In this document: one piece after another, positions 17,481 to 26,277 of the stretch
Layout: each line of letters opens with the position of its first letter
Position numbering within the stretch: position 1 is the first letter of the stretch
Assembly (NCBI GenBank): GCA_028047635.1
Contig: JAOFXR010000012.1
Location: 1-64,000, forward strand
Length of the DNA stretch: 64,000 nt
Source of the DNA: Verrucomicrobiales bacterium
GTDB lineage: Bacteria; Verrucomicrobiota; Verrucomicrobiia; Verrucomicrobiales; DEV007
Direction: 5' to 3'
The notes under the pieces: model-generated
The model's input: the letters and a program-made list of their open reading frames with translations, nothing else
Database searches by the model: none
What the model was told of the DNA's origin: nothing
Position numbers and translations under genes: made by a program

Positions 17481-18049
17481 AACTCAATACCGATCAATTG
17501 GGTGAGAAGCTTGTAGTTAACGAGTCGCTCAATCACAGTGGAAAGTCTTCGAATTCGGCCGAGGTCACGTGCAGAGAATCCTTTAGGATCGGGCGCGTCC
17601 TCGCTCTCCTTGATTTGCACACAACTAACGACTCCTTGTAATGCTCCACCGAAATAAAACGGCGTCCCAATCATCGATGAGGTGATTTGCCCAACTGTAT
17701 CGTCGACATGTTTCGAGTGATTAGCGTTCTGATAAACGTTGTTCTCGCAAATGGATTGCTCTGAAGCATAGACAAGACTGGTAAGGCCTTCGCTAATTGG
17801 AATGCTCAGCCCGACTAATTCTTCGTTCGGAGTTGAATGAGTAACGATCAGATTGTTTTCAGCGATGTCTGCAAGCCAGATTGAAGTCGAGTCGCCTTTA
17901 ACGCTCTCCATCATTGCCCTGAGCATAGACTTCCCGGGGGCACCAAGCGTCGATTTAAAGGCTTCAGGAGTGATCGATTCGGCGGCTCGGGCGAGCTTCC
18001 TCTCAATTGTCGGGGCATATTCGGTTAGCTCTAGGTCAGTGGTAATCAA
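17477..18049 (-). CDS. GAF-domain protein, first gene of subtilase/transpeptidase operon
   Basis: 190 residues. A single GAF-like sensor fold covers about residues 40-160: SIWLADIAENNLIVTHST, GLSIPISEGLTSLVYASEQ, SSMIGTPFYFGGALQGVVSC. No kinase, cyclase or HTH output domain follows, only a short helical tail (RIRRLSTVIERLVNYKLL). GAF domains bind small molecules or sense redox state. The start is uncertain: 18049 is a TTG with no evident Shine-Dalgarno, and the next Met lies about 40 residues in and would cut the fold. Stop and start overlap with the subtilase gene imply a joint function. Confidence 0.75.
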   Translation of the reverse strand: MITTDLELTEYAPTIERKLARAAESITPEAFKSTLGAPGKSMLRAMMESVKGDSTSIWLADIAENNLIVTHSTPNEELVGLSIPISEGLTSLVYASEQSICENNVYQNANHSKHVDDTVGQITSSMIGTPFYFGGALQGVVSCVQIKESEDAPDPKGFSARDLGRIRRLSTVIERLVNYKLLTQLIGIEL

Positions 18050-18179
18050 AGCAAAAAAACGGTTGGAATCGAGGAGAGTCTAGCAAATAGACGTTTCCCG
18101 GGCAAAACCATTCAGAAAAACTCTTTATCCACACAAAAAAAGCCGGTTCGTGGTGAGTTCGTTGAACCTCACGTGGAGC

Positions 18180-18630
18180 TTACTTCCGTTTGACATAAAC
18201 ATAATAGGCACCAAGAACCTGCTGCCTGTTTGAATCCTCGAACCAAGTGTAGAGTCGCGCCGGACCTTTGGGTAGGCGGGCGGTAAATGTCGCGTGTTTC
18301 GCCTCGGCAGGGATTTTTTTAGAGCGCTTGAAATCTCCGATCTGGATACGGGCGCTGAAGATGTCTAGCGCAACTCCTTCCACCAACTCTCCATCGGTCA
18401 CGGGGGTGGCATCGACTCCCTCACGCAACTTCAGCTCAGAATCACGAGGCCAGCGACGGAGTTCAAACTCGTATTCGCCTTCCTCGGCAACATCGAGTTC
18501 CCAGTAGCCGTTTTTCAAATCAGCCCGTCTGACTTGCCGTTGTTGATCAATGAAGACGTCAAGCCATTCGCAAGCAGTCAACATCATCGGGTTCTCGGCT
18601 TCGTGACCGATGATGGTGCGCTGTGGTTGG
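18180..18630 (-). pseudogene. C-terminal remnant of an arylsulfatase gene
   Basis: About 150 codons ending at the stop at 18180 match only the tail of large arylsulfatases: TIIGHEAENPMMLTACEW, DVFIDQQRQVRR, YWELDVAEEGEYEFELRRWP, then a beta-rich end with RLYTWFEDSNRQQVLGAYYV. The catalytic half, with the formylglycine site and the metal ligands, is absent. Homology fades near 18620-18640, where the opposite strand begins to read as the tail of a different gene. A start codon exists at 18731, but the first 35 codons from there are antisense to that other gene. A poly-A stretch at 18134 follows a weak hairpin and may be the old terminator. Confidence 0.7.
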
Positions 18631-18639
18631 TTGGCGATG

Positions 18640-18999
18640 GGGCCCACATATGCCCACGCTCTCGACAACACGTTTGAAGAAAATGGTCTGGATGGGGTTG
18701 AAATCCGGGCCGTCTCGATTGCCTCCCTCAACGGTCGGCCATTTCAACTGATGATCGATCCCTCCGTTAACCTCGCAGAGGCGTCCTACGGGTTTTTTGA
18801 AGTCCCGGGATGGATTGTGCCACTAGAGCAGGACAAGCGCCCCGGGAAGTACCCCGGCTCAGTTGAGGAGCGGAGAGGGGCGATTAAGAAAGTATTCGAT
18901 TCGGAGGTAAGCCCAATTATCTCAAAGATTCCGAAAAAAGCGTTCAGCAAACCGATTGAAGAACTGTTACCAAAGGAAGAATCGTTGCCAAAGGAATAG
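18640..18999 (+). pseudogene. C-terminal remnant of an HTTM-type protein
   Basis: The forward frame reads YAHALDNTFEENGLDGVEIR, then SLNGRPFQLMIDPSVNLAEA and GWIVPLEQD before the stop at 18999. I recognise this as the C-terminal part of HTTM (vitamin K-dependent carboxylase-like) membrane proteins, where a SLNGR-x-x-Q-x-x-IDP segment is usual. None of the membrane-spanning domain is present; upstream DNA is the tail of an inverted sulfatase gene. A forward ATG at 18610 precedes it by chance and lies in the sulfatase homology. The last 20 codons are a Lys/Glu-rich repeat (PKEESLPKE). Family recall is moderate; a profile search would settle it. Confidence 0.55.
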
Positions 19000-19076
19000 G
19001 TGCTTTTTGAAGTACATCGGCGTGATCTGCGGCGCTGGGAGGAGTTTCGAGCGAAGCTAGTATTCTCATCTGTATT

Positions 19077-19499
19077 TCAAGCACGCCCGCTGAACACCAG
19101 CTCGAGAAATTTTCGAAACGAAGCTGTGGCAAAATGGAGCGACGATCCTAATCGTTCTGCCCGGTAGATGCTGGGTGAATGGCCGAGTGAGACGTGATAG
19201 AGATACTCTTCGGTTTCACCAAATCGGATCATGGGTTCGGCGCAAGCGCAGGCATCGTCGATGAGGATCCATTGGGAGATCGGCAGGACGGGCCAGATCT
19301 CGCCCCGCTGTGCTTCGAGTCCATCGGATTGGCACAGATAGGAACGTATTTCATCGGGGATTTTGCGAGCATTCTCTTTTTCCCACCTTTGAATTCTACT
19401 TTCTTCAACAGGGGGGAAGAACGAAGCGTCGATCTTCCCTGCTTTGGCTGCCGGATGCTCGGTTAAGCTGATGATGTCTTTTTTCCAGGAGACGGACAT
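19077..19499 (-). CDS. SMI1/KNR4 (SUKH) domain protein
   Basis: 140 residues. The SUKH pattern is visible: FFPPVEESRIQRWEKENARK, IPDEIRSYLCQSDGL, and IWPVLPISQWILID, with a C-terminal SFRKFLELVF helix. Bacterial SUKH proteins often act as immunity proteins against contact-dependent or secreted toxins, but many have no toxin partner. No toxin gene is adjacent. The gene is set off from the DUF1501 operon by a strong terminator just upstream of its start, so it needs its own promoter between 19500 and 19512 or read-through. The ATG at 19499 fits the domain's full length. Confidence 0.7.
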   Translation of the reverse strand: MSVSWKKDIISLTEHPAAKAGKIDASFFPPVEESRIQRWEKENARKIPDEIRSYLCQSDGLEAQRGEIWPVLPISQWILIDDACACAEPMIRFGETEEYLYHVSLGHSPSIYRAERLGSSLHFATASFRKFLELVFSGRA

Positions 19500-19512
19500 G
19501 AGGTATACATAC

Positions 19513-19546
19513 GAAAAAACCGGCAGTTTGCACTGCCGGTTTTTCG
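19513..19546. terminator. Strong bidirectional intrinsic terminator
   Basis: AAAAAACCGGCAGT (19514-19527) pairs with ACTGCCGGTTTTT (19532-19544) around a TTGC loop; A and T runs flank the stem on both sides. It ends the leftward DUF1549/1553-DUF1501 operon (last stop at 19581) and lies immediately before the SUKH gene. Confidence 0.9.
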
Positions 19547-19580
19547 AAATAAGTGAGGCCCTGGTTGGCTTCCTGTTGTT

Positions 19581-20876
19581 TTAGGAAAACAGATCGAGAA
19601 CAGGCTCTCCTTTGTGAGCGACGGTAAACGGACGCTTGCTCGGGCTGTAGAGGATTTGATCCAGTGGCAGGCCCATTGCGTAGGCGATCGTGGCATTGAA
19701 GTCGGGGATCTTCACGGCGTTTTCGATGACGTTTTCACCGCCTTCGTCAGTCTTTCCGTATTTGACTCCTCCTTTGAATCCACCTCCAACGAGGACTGAG
19801 CTGAACGCTTTCGGAAAGTGATCACGACCCGCGTTCTGGTTGATACGAGGGGTCCGTCCGAACTCAGTCGTCAAAACAACGACCGTATCTTCCAGTTTCC
19901 CACGACGCTCCAGATCGTCGAGCAATGCACCCATTCCCTGATCGAGAACGCCGCACTTTTCAGGGGCTTCGACAAAGACGTTGTTGTGCATATCCCAACC
20001 GCCGTAACTCACTTCCACTGCGCGAACGTCGTGTTCAATGAGTCGACGTGCAAGAAGACAGCCCTGTCCGAATGAATTGTCGCCGTAGCGCTCTCGAGTC
20101 ATTTCGTCTTCCTGCTTGAGGTCGAATGCCTGAAGGTCTTTGCTCTGCATAATGCGAACAGCGTCGTCATACATCTGAGTGTAGGCGCGAACTTGCTTCA
20201 CATCATAAGTCTCGTGAAATTCAGTATCGAATTTTCCGGCGAGCTCGAGTCGGTGATCGAACGTCTCCTGATTCACACCGCGGAGCTTGGAGTTTTTCAG
20301 TCCGGATTGGGGATCGTTGATCGCAAGGGGCTCGAACTCGGGCTCGAAGAATCCACCTCCGCCATTGATGCGGCTGTTGCCTCCCACAAAAACGGAACCG
20401 GGGAGGTTTGGATTCATGCGGCCTTTGTATTTTAATGCCCAGGCACCGATTCCGGGGTGACGGATCGTAGCTCGTTGATCGTAACTTGTGTGCATCAGGT
20501 AGTTGCCCTGATCGTGTGCACCGGCAGTGGATGTCAGTGAGTTAATGATCGTAAGTTTCTCGCCATGCTTCGCGAGAGCGGGGAGATACTCGGAGATCTT
20601 GAGATCATCGACGTTGGTATTAATCGTCTTGGTTTGTCCCTGATTCTCGTGACCTGGCTTGGTATCAAAGGTGTCGAGATGGGTCATGCCTCCTGCCATG
20701 TAGAGGTAAATGATATGTTTTGCAGCACCAGCACGCTCGGGAAGGCCGAGATCGGGACCGAGTGCTCCTTGGGACCGGTTTGTAAGGCCCAGTGCGCCCA
20801 CTCCGAGGAAAGATTTGGCGGTTCCTTCCATGAACCGGCGTCGGCTCCATTCGTCTGATTTGAATGCTGATTTCAT
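19581..20876 (-). CDS. DUF1501 protein with Tat signal
   Basis: 431 residues. The N-terminus has the twin-arginine motif SRRRFMEG followed by a weakly hydrophobic stretch, so export of a folded, probably metal-containing protein is likely. DUF1501 belongs to the alkaline phosphatase/sulfatase superfamily: IIYLYMAGGMTHLDTFD, SLTSTAGAHDQGNYLMHT, EVSYGGWDMHNN, and TTEFGRTPRINQNAGRDH carry likely metal ligands. It follows the DUF1549/1553 gene by 42 bases on the same strand; the two are a conserved pair in Planctomycetota and Verrucomicrobiota. The biochemical function of the pair has not been established, to my knowledge. Confidence 0.93.
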   Translation of the reverse strand: MKSAFKSDEWSRRRFMEGTAKSFLGVGALGLTNRSQGALGPDLGLPERAGAAKHIIYLYMAGGMTHLDTFDTKPGHENQGQTKTINTNVDDLKISEYLPALAKHGEKLTIINSLTSTAGAHDQGNYLMHTSYDQRATIRHPGIGAWALKYKGRMNPNLPGSVFVGGNSRINGGGGFFEPEFEPLAINDPQSGLKNSKLRGVNQETFDHRLELAGKFDTEFHETYDVKQVRAYTQMYDDAVRIMQSKDLQAFDLKQEDEMTRERYGDNSFGQGCLLARRLIEHDVRAVEVSYGGWDMHNNVFVEAPEKCGVLDQGMGALLDDLERRGKLEDTVVVLTTEFGRTPRINQNAGRDHFPKAFSSVLVGGGFKGGVKYGKTDEGGENVIENAVKIPDFNATIAYAMGLPLDQILYSPSKRPFTVAHKGEPVLDLFS

Positions 20877-20918
20877 AATGATAGTAGCGGGGGCTGAGGT
20901 GAGGTGGGTAGAGAAAGT

Positions 20919-23336
20919 TTACTGTACAAAGATGAATTGGCGAGTGTTGAGGAGAGCCCATACGATTCCTTCGTAAGCACTGTCGCCGTTTGCTTCCAAC
21001 TCACTGAGTGCGATCGCCATTTCCTTTTCAGTTGGTTCGCGGGTGAGCATCGCCTGAAAGATCATATTGATCTTCTCTTTCGGATCACCCGCTTTGTGAA
21101 TGCGGTTTCCAAAGACGGCGAACTCGTTGGTGAGCGCTTCAACGATGGTTCCGTTGAGGAGGTTGAGTGCCTGGGGGACAGAAGCGTGATGAGCTGCGTT
21201 CTCGATTACTTCGCGGTCAGACTGGCCAAATTCGCGAAGGAAGTGACCGCGACGTGCTGGGGACTCGAGTTCGGATGCTCGCGCCATTTGTGAGACGAGG
21301 GAAGTGTAAACCTGGTAGTCTCTCTTTTTCTGACCGACCCAGGCTTTTTCGAGAGACGATTGCTTTCGATTCCAATCCTTCAGCTTGGCGCGGTCAAGTC
21401 CTTCGGGAGCGGTTTCTTTTTCATACTTGGGCATTTCAGGTTTGGGAAGCTTGGTAAGAACGGCATTTTCGACGTTCCCTCCCGACATCATTTCACCATC
21501 TTGCATTGTGAGGGCCATTTCGCTCATTCCCATGGCGAGGAGTAATTCACCTTCTTCGACTTTTTCACCTACGTTCTCGTAACCGATATCGGAGACGATG
21601 CGGCGGGTTTCTTTGCGGAGCTCTCCGAGTTCCTTGTTGAGGCTACGGTAGCGGTCCTCATCTTCAGCTTCGCGAGCGGCATACATCTTTTCCCGAATCT
21701 TTTCCTCCTTCGGCTTCACGCTCTCGTAAGCATGTGCGACGGCTTTTACCATTTTGATGTAGCTGTCTTCGTCGCGATCTTCGAGAGAGTGATAGATTCG
21801 CTTCACTTTCTCTACAGAAGAGAGTTGGCCTTTGAGTTTTGGTCGATAGTCATCTGCCTCGGGGAGCGCGAGAGCGACGATGGAATCCCAGATTTGCTCA
21901 GCGGTCATGCGGCGGAGTACCGGCCCCTGGAAGTAATAGGGCATTCCCATGACGAGTTCCTCCGAGTTGGCTCCACGCTGATAGGTTTGAGTATTGTAAA
22001 GAATCTCAAGATAGGCGCGCATGTCATAGTCGAGATTGCGCATTAACTCTTCGAGATAGGTAAGCAGCTCAGGATTGGTGACTGGCGTTTGATCGGTAAG
22101 GTCATCAACCGGCTCAAATATTCCGTGACCAAAGGCGCGCTTCCAGAGGCGGTTTGCGATGATTTTGGTGAAAGTGGGGTTCTCGGATGAGGTCATCCAC
22201 TCGGCGTAGGCGTCGATCGTAGAATCATCGATGTTTTCCATGTCGATTTCAGCTCCGAACATAGTGGCTGGCTTCACCGGATCGTTAGGCTTGGCGTCGT
22301 CGTATTGGTAATCGTGAGGAAGCTTCAGCGTCTTTTCCGTCTCCGAGGTCTGCACATACCGAAGTGGGTTGTAGAGATCGTTCACCGCATTCCGCATTTG
22401 GCGGGTGTCATGATTGTAGGATTCAAACGCCTCGACGGAACGCTTCGCTGCAGCACGAAACTGCTTGTCGTTCATTTTGTAGCGATCCAGATACTTCTGA
22501 TATTTCTTTGGATCCGAAGTGTATCTTTCGAGCGTCGCCATGTTGGTCACCATCGGGAATCCTTTGGTGTTTACCGCTTTTTGATGATAATCGGTGCGCT
22601 CATCTCTCTGGTATTTGGAAAGAAATTTTCGGTTCTCTGAGTCGTAACGACGGGCATCCATTCCATAAGAGAAGGCTGCCATGTGGAAATAGTCCATCTG
22701 GGTCCAGACATCGAAGGGATGGTTGTGGCACTGCGCGCATTCGAGGCGTGTTCCGAGAAATACACGGACGGTGTTCGACATGTTATCGAGAGGCATGCCG
22801 CGATCTCTGATGTAGTAACCGACGGCTCCGTTTTCCCAGAGCTTTCCGCGTGCCGCGACGAGGTCAAAAACGAACTCGTCGTACGGTTTGTTTTCCTTAA
22901 TCGCTTCTTTGATCCATAGCTGATAGGCAGCTTCCGCCTGAGCGGCTCCCGTTCCGAGAGCAGAATTGACTCTCAGGATGTCGGCCCAAAAGTTGTAGCC
23001 GTGACTTACGGCCCCATTGCTCTCGAGGAGATCCCGGATCAGTTGCTGACGCTTTCTCGCGTAGGTGGAGCCTTGAAAATTCTCGGCTTCTTCAATCGTG
23101 GGAATTCTTCCCGCAATATCGAGATAGGCCCGGCGAATGAAGGTTTCGTCGGTGATCGCCTCATTTGGCTTGATGCCGTTCTCCTTCAATTTCCCGGCAA
23201 CGAGATCATCGATCTTCGCGGACGCATCCTTGATCGAAACACCGTGAACCGATTGGTCGATGTTGTCCTTGGCCGAGAGCGGTAGGCCGGAGACGAAGAG
23301 AGAAAAGAGGACGGTGAAAAGAATGGGGAGCTTCAT
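20919..23336 (-). CDS. DUF1549/DUF1553 (PSCyt2-PSD1) protein
   Basis: 805 residues from the ATG at 23336, chosen because it opens the signal peptide MKLPILFTVLFSLFVSGLPL; the frame is open a further 94 codons upstream without support. DUF1549 (PSCyt2) covers about residues 45-250, with FIRRAYLDIAGRIPTIEEAE and the cytochrome-like motif ECAQCHNHPFD. DUF1553 (PSD1) covers about 400-780, with IIANRLWKRAFGHGIFEPVD and PVLRRMTAEQIWDSIVALA. A charged helical insert (around 545-640) separates the halves. CxxCH suggests covalent heme or metal binding. It is the first gene of the pair with DUF1501. Confidence 0.93.
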   Translation of the reverse strand: MKLPILFTVLFSLFVSGLPLSAKDNIDQSVHGVSIKDASAKIDDLVAGKLKENGIKPNEAITDETFIRRAYLDIAGRIPTIEEAENFQGSTYARKRQQLIRDLLESNGAVSHGYNFWADILRVNSALGTGAAQAEAAYQLWIKEAIKENKPYDEFVFDLVAARGKLWENGAVGYYIRDRGMPLDNMSNTVRVFLGTRLECAQCHNHPFDVWTQMDYFHMAAFSYGMDARRYDSENRKFLSKYQRDERTDYHQKAVNTKGFPMVTNMATLERYTSDPKKYQKYLDRYKMNDKQFRAAAKRSVEAFESYNHDTRQMRNAVNDLYNPLRYVQTSETEKTLKLPHDYQYDDAKPNDPVKPATMFGAEIDMENIDDSTIDAYAEWMTSSENPTFTKIIANRLWKRAFGHGIFEPVDDLTDQTPVTNPELLTYLEELMRNLDYDMRAYLEILYNTQTYQRGANSEELVMGMPYYFQGPVLRRMTAEQIWDSIVALALPEADDYRPKLKGQLSSVEKVKRIYHSLEDRDEDSYIKMVKAVAHAYESVKPKEEKIREKMYAAREAEDEDRYRSLNKELGELRKETRRIVSDIGYENVGEKVEEGELLLAMGMSEMALTMQDGEMMSGGNVENAVLTKLPKPEMPKYEKETAPEGLDRAKLKDWNRKQSSLEKAWVGQKKRDYQVYTSLVSQMARASELESPARRGHFLREFGQSDREVIENAAHHASVPQALNLLNGTIVEALTNEFAVFGNRIHKAGDPKEKINMIFQAMLTREPTEKEMAIALSELEANGDSAYEGIVWALLNTRQFIFVQ

Positions 23337-23491
23337 AAAACAGCGCGGGTTCACCGGATTATACCCTGATCGCTGCTTTTTGTTGCGTATATAACAGTCC
23401 TCAATTACGCCAACCTGCTTAGCCCAAGAGAGCCATATAAGTCCTTGGTTCTTGGACTCGACGCGGCCTGAGGGTGAGATTACGAGACCGT

Positions 23492-24586
23492 TTAAAACTC
23501 CAAACAGATAGGGGCGGGAACGTTGGCGATATTGCCGCTGAAGAGAAGCCCGCCTGTTTTCTGGTCGATCGAGAAAACCGAAAGCGTGTTTGAGTAGCGC
23601 CCCGCAGCGATGAGCCATTTCCCATCCGGGCTGATATTGAAATTTCTCGGCCAGCTGCCGCGAATCGATTCCCGCTCGATGAAGGATAGCTCACCACTCT
23701 TCGCATCGACGGCGAAAGCCGTGATGGAGTCGTGACCACGGTTGGACGCGTAGACAAATTTTCCCGAAGGGTGGACGCGAATCTCAGCGGCCTTGTTAGG
23801 GATTTCTTTTAGTTCCTCAGGCAGATTTTTGATGGTCTGCAAAGCGGTCATCGTTCCTGCCTTGGCGTCGTAATTGAAAACGGTGACCGAGAGGAGCATC
23901 TCATTGAGGAGATAGATTTTCGTGCCGTCCTTGCTGAACTTCATGTGGCGCGGGCCACCTCCTGGAACGGCGATGCCTGCACCGTGTGGGGCGATGGTTT
24001 TGGCGTCGTGGTCGATTTGGTAAATGAAGACCTTGTCCGCTCCGAGATCGGGAATGAAGAGAAAGCGATTATCCGGGCTGACGCCGCTCCAATGCGGATG
24101 TGGAGATTTCTGACGGGATTCATCAGGGCCACTTCCGGTGTGCTCAATGAGCGAGGTGCGCTCGCCGATGCTGCCGTCGTCTTCAATCGCATACGTAGAA
24201 ACGGAGCCGCCTCCGTATTGGGCGGAGAAAAGGATTTTCCCTTCGTGATCAACGGAAACATGGGCCGCTCCGCCATCACCAGTCGGAACCGTGTTGAGCA
24301 GGGTGAGTGATTCATCCTCATTGATGAGGAAAGAAGCGACGCTTCCTTTATCGACGCCACAGACCGCGTAGAGGTGCGTCCTTTTCGCATTGATCGCTAG
24401 AAAGCCGGGGCCTGCGATCTCGGCTGCGAGAACTGGATCGCTGAGTGTGCCGTTCTCCGTATTCAGCGAGGTTTTGTAGATTCCTTCAGCCCCTTTGCCA
24501 CCGGTTCCAATCCAAATGGTTTGGTCAGCAGCGGTGAGAGCGCTTGTAGAGGCGAGGAGGCATAGGGTGAGTAAAAGACGTGTCAT
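23492..24586 (-). CDS. Secreted lactonase, 7-bladed propeller (6-phosphogluconolactonase-like)
   Basis: 364 residues with signal peptide MTRLLLTLCLLASTSALTAA. The fold is the Lactonase (PF10282) beta-propeller: IWIGTGGKGAEGIYKTSL, GPGFLAINAKRTHLYAV, AAHVSVDHEGKILFSAQYGG, SPHPHWSGVSPDNRFLFIPD, GGGPRHMKFSKDGTKIYLL, FVYASNRGHDSITAF and NFNISPDGKWLIAAGRYSN are successive blades. The cytosolic family member YkgB/Pgl hydrolyses 6-phosphogluconolactone; an exported form more likely opens a free sugar lactone. It may be expressed with the sulfatase 119 bases upstream on the same strand. Confidence 0.88.
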   Translation of the reverse strand: MTRLLLTLCLLASTSALTAADQTIWIGTGGKGAEGIYKTSLNTENGTLSDPVLAAEIAGPGFLAINAKRTHLYAVCGVDKGSVASFLINEDESLTLLNTVPTGDGGAAHVSVDHEGKILFSAQYGGGSVSTYAIEDDGSIGERTSLIEHTGSGPDESRQKSPHPHWSGVSPDNRFLFIPDLGADKVFIYQIDHDAKTIAPHGAGIAVPGGGPRHMKFSKDGTKIYLLNEMLLSVTVFNYDAKAGTMTALQTIKNLPEELKEIPNKAAEIRVHPSGKFVYASNRGHDSITAFAVDAKSGELSFIERESIRGSWPRNFNISPDGKWLIAAGRYSNTLSVFSIDQKTGGLLFSGNIANVPAPICLEF

Positions 24587-24670
24587 TGAGATATTGGGCG
24601 TTGGGTTTTGGTGGTAAGGAACCGCTGATGGGCGCTAATGGAGCGCTAATCAGGGCGTCTGTAATGGGAA

Positions 24671-24700
24671 AAAAATATTCTCTCTAAAAATATTCTCTCT
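24671..24700. repeat. 15-bp tandem duplication
   Basis: AAAAATATTCTCTCT occurs twice head to tail (24671-24685 and 24686-24700), ending six bases from the stop of the sulfatase gene. It looks like a slippage duplication; no function is suggested. Confidence 0.85.
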
Positions 24701-24705
24701 ACTTC

Positions 24706-26208
24706 TCACTCGTAATCCCACTTCATGATCCACGGATCCTGCATCTCCTTCTGAAATTTCTTCATCTTCTCCTGATACTGGATGAGGACGTCGCGGTATT
24801 CAGGATCGGAGGCGAGGTTTTTGGCTTCGTAGGGATCGTCGCTGATTTTATAGAGCTCAAAAGCGGGGCGGTGAATATACTCGCCGACGGACTTCTGGCC
24901 GTAAGGGGCGTCGAGTGACTCCTGAAACTGCGCCTGAAAGCTACTCGCTGCCCAAAGGTCTGATGCGAACGGGTAAGGAAGCTGGTGAGCTATGTTCCAT
25001 ATGAGCTTGTAGTTTTTGTCGCGCACTACCCGCATGGGGTAATACATCTGAATTTCGTGAAAGGTATGTGAACCGAAGGCGGTCTCCCAGTGTTCGGCGT
25101 CAGGCTTCCCGAGAATAGGAACCCATGACTTGCCGTGATAGCTCGTGAGGTTGGGGCCGAGATTGTCTTTGCTCACTTCGGGGAAGTCTTTCCAGAATTT
25201 CTTGGCAGCGACCATTTTCTTCGGGGCGTTCTTATCAGCATCGAGACCGCCGGCAAAATCGAGCAGGCTTGGTGTGATGTCGATGTGGCTGATGAGTGCT
25301 TCGCTTTCAACGCCGCGAGTCTCTTCGTAGGGATTTCTGACAACGAAAGGTACTTTGAGGCCGCCTTCGTAGACGGTGGTTTTTCCTCCGGCGAATGCCA
25401 TGCCGTGGTCAGCGGTAAAGACGATGAGTGTTTTGTCGTAGAGGTCAGCCTCTTTCAGAATCTCAACCAATCTGGCGATGCCCTGGTCGACTCGTGAGAT
25501 GCTCTGGTAATACTGCACCAGCTCTTCGCGGGTGTCCGGAGTGTCGGGGAGGAAGTGGGGAATGGGGATATCAGCGGGATCGTAAAAGACTTCCTCAACA
25601 CCGGGGTAGGCTTCCTTATTGGGTAGATTGCCAAAGAGATTCGGTTTCAGCTCACGCTCGGATGTGCGATCAACGCCGCCGCCGCGGTGGGGATCCGAGG
25701 TGCCGAAGTAAAGGAAGAAGGGCTTCTCAGAATCGGCGGTGATGAATTCTTTCGTTTTATTCGCCATCTCAACCGCATTGCGTCCACTGTCTTTGTAGTA
25801 ATTTTCGTATCGAAAAACTTGCTCGGGAGCGACGTGGTATTTACCGACATGTCCGGTGCGATAGCCGGCGTTCGCCATGACGCGCGGAAGCGAAAGGCTC
25901 ACGACTGAGTGGTATGAACCAAATTTGTGATACGAGTGCTGGTGCCCGTATTGTCCGTTGCGATGATTGTGAAGTCCTGACATCACGACCGAGCGACTCG
26001 CTGAACAACTCGCGGTGGTTGCGAAGGCATTGTGAAAAAGGGTGCCATCTGCAGCGATCGCATCGATTGCCGGAGTCACCGCGGTGGGATCGCCATAACA
26101 GCCCAGGGTAGGGGATTCGTCATCTGCAATGATGAAAATGACATTCTTCTCTGCCGCAGTGGCAGAAAAGGTGAAAGCGGCGAAAAGAAGAGCGAGAAAT
26201 AATTTCAT
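24706..26208 (-). CDS. Secreted sulfatase of N-sulfoglucosamine sulfohydrolase type
   Basis: 500 residues with signal peptide MKLFLALLFAAFTFSATAA. The N-terminal metal motif is NVIFIIADDESPTLGCYGD. The formylglycine site is C68-S-A-S-R in TASCSASRSVVMSGLHNHRN, the C-x-A-x-R variant, not C-x-P-x-R; the following LHNHRNGQYGHQHSYHKF resembles the sulfamidase (SGSH) subfamily. FTADHGMAFAGGKTTVYEGG and PFELYKISDDPYEAKNLAS-type motifs complete the fold. Sulfamidases remove N-linked sulfate from glucosamine in heparan sulfate; bacterial relatives may act on other substrates. The stop is followed by a short tandem repeat, and a lactonase gene lies downstream. Confidence 0.9.
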   Translation of the reverse strand: MKLFLALLFAAFTFSATAAEKNVIFIIADDESPTLGCYGDPTAVTPAIDAIAADGTLFHNAFATTASCSASRSVVMSGLHNHRNGQYGHQHSYHKFGSYHSVVSLSLPRVMANAGYRTGHVGKYHVAPEQVFRYENYYKDSGRNAVEMANKTKEFITADSEKPFFLYFGTSDPHRGGGVDRTSERELKPNLFGNLPNKEAYPGVEEVFYDPADIPIPHFLPDTPDTREELVQYYQSISRVDQGIARLVEILKEADLYDKTLIVFTADHGMAFAGGKTTVYEGGLKVPFVVRNPYEETRGVESEALISHIDITPSLLDFAGGLDADKNAPKKMVAAKKFWKDFPEVSKDNLGPNLTSYHGKSWVPILGKPDAEHWETAFGSHTFHEIQMYYPMRVVRDKNYKLIWNIAHQLPYPFASDLWAASSFQAQFQESLDAPYGQKSVGEYIHRPAFELYKISDDPYEAKNLASDPEYRDVLIQYQEKMKKFQKEMQDPWIMKWDYE

Positions 26209-26277
26209 AGTCTGCGCCCAAGGTGCTGATATTCCCTCGACTGGTCAAGACTGGGAATACGTGAAATAGAGAGGCTC

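Noticed and set aside
18610-18999. Forward frame of 129 codons as an intact gene
   Set aside because: Its first 10-15 codons are antisense to sulfatase homology, and the rest matches only the tail of HTTM proteins. No ribosome site precedes the ATG. It is a remnant.
24671-24700. CRISPR or regulatory meaning of the 15-bp tandem
   Set aside because: Only two units with no spacer, directly adjacent; simple duplication is enough. No CRISPR array or cas gene was found anywhere in the window.
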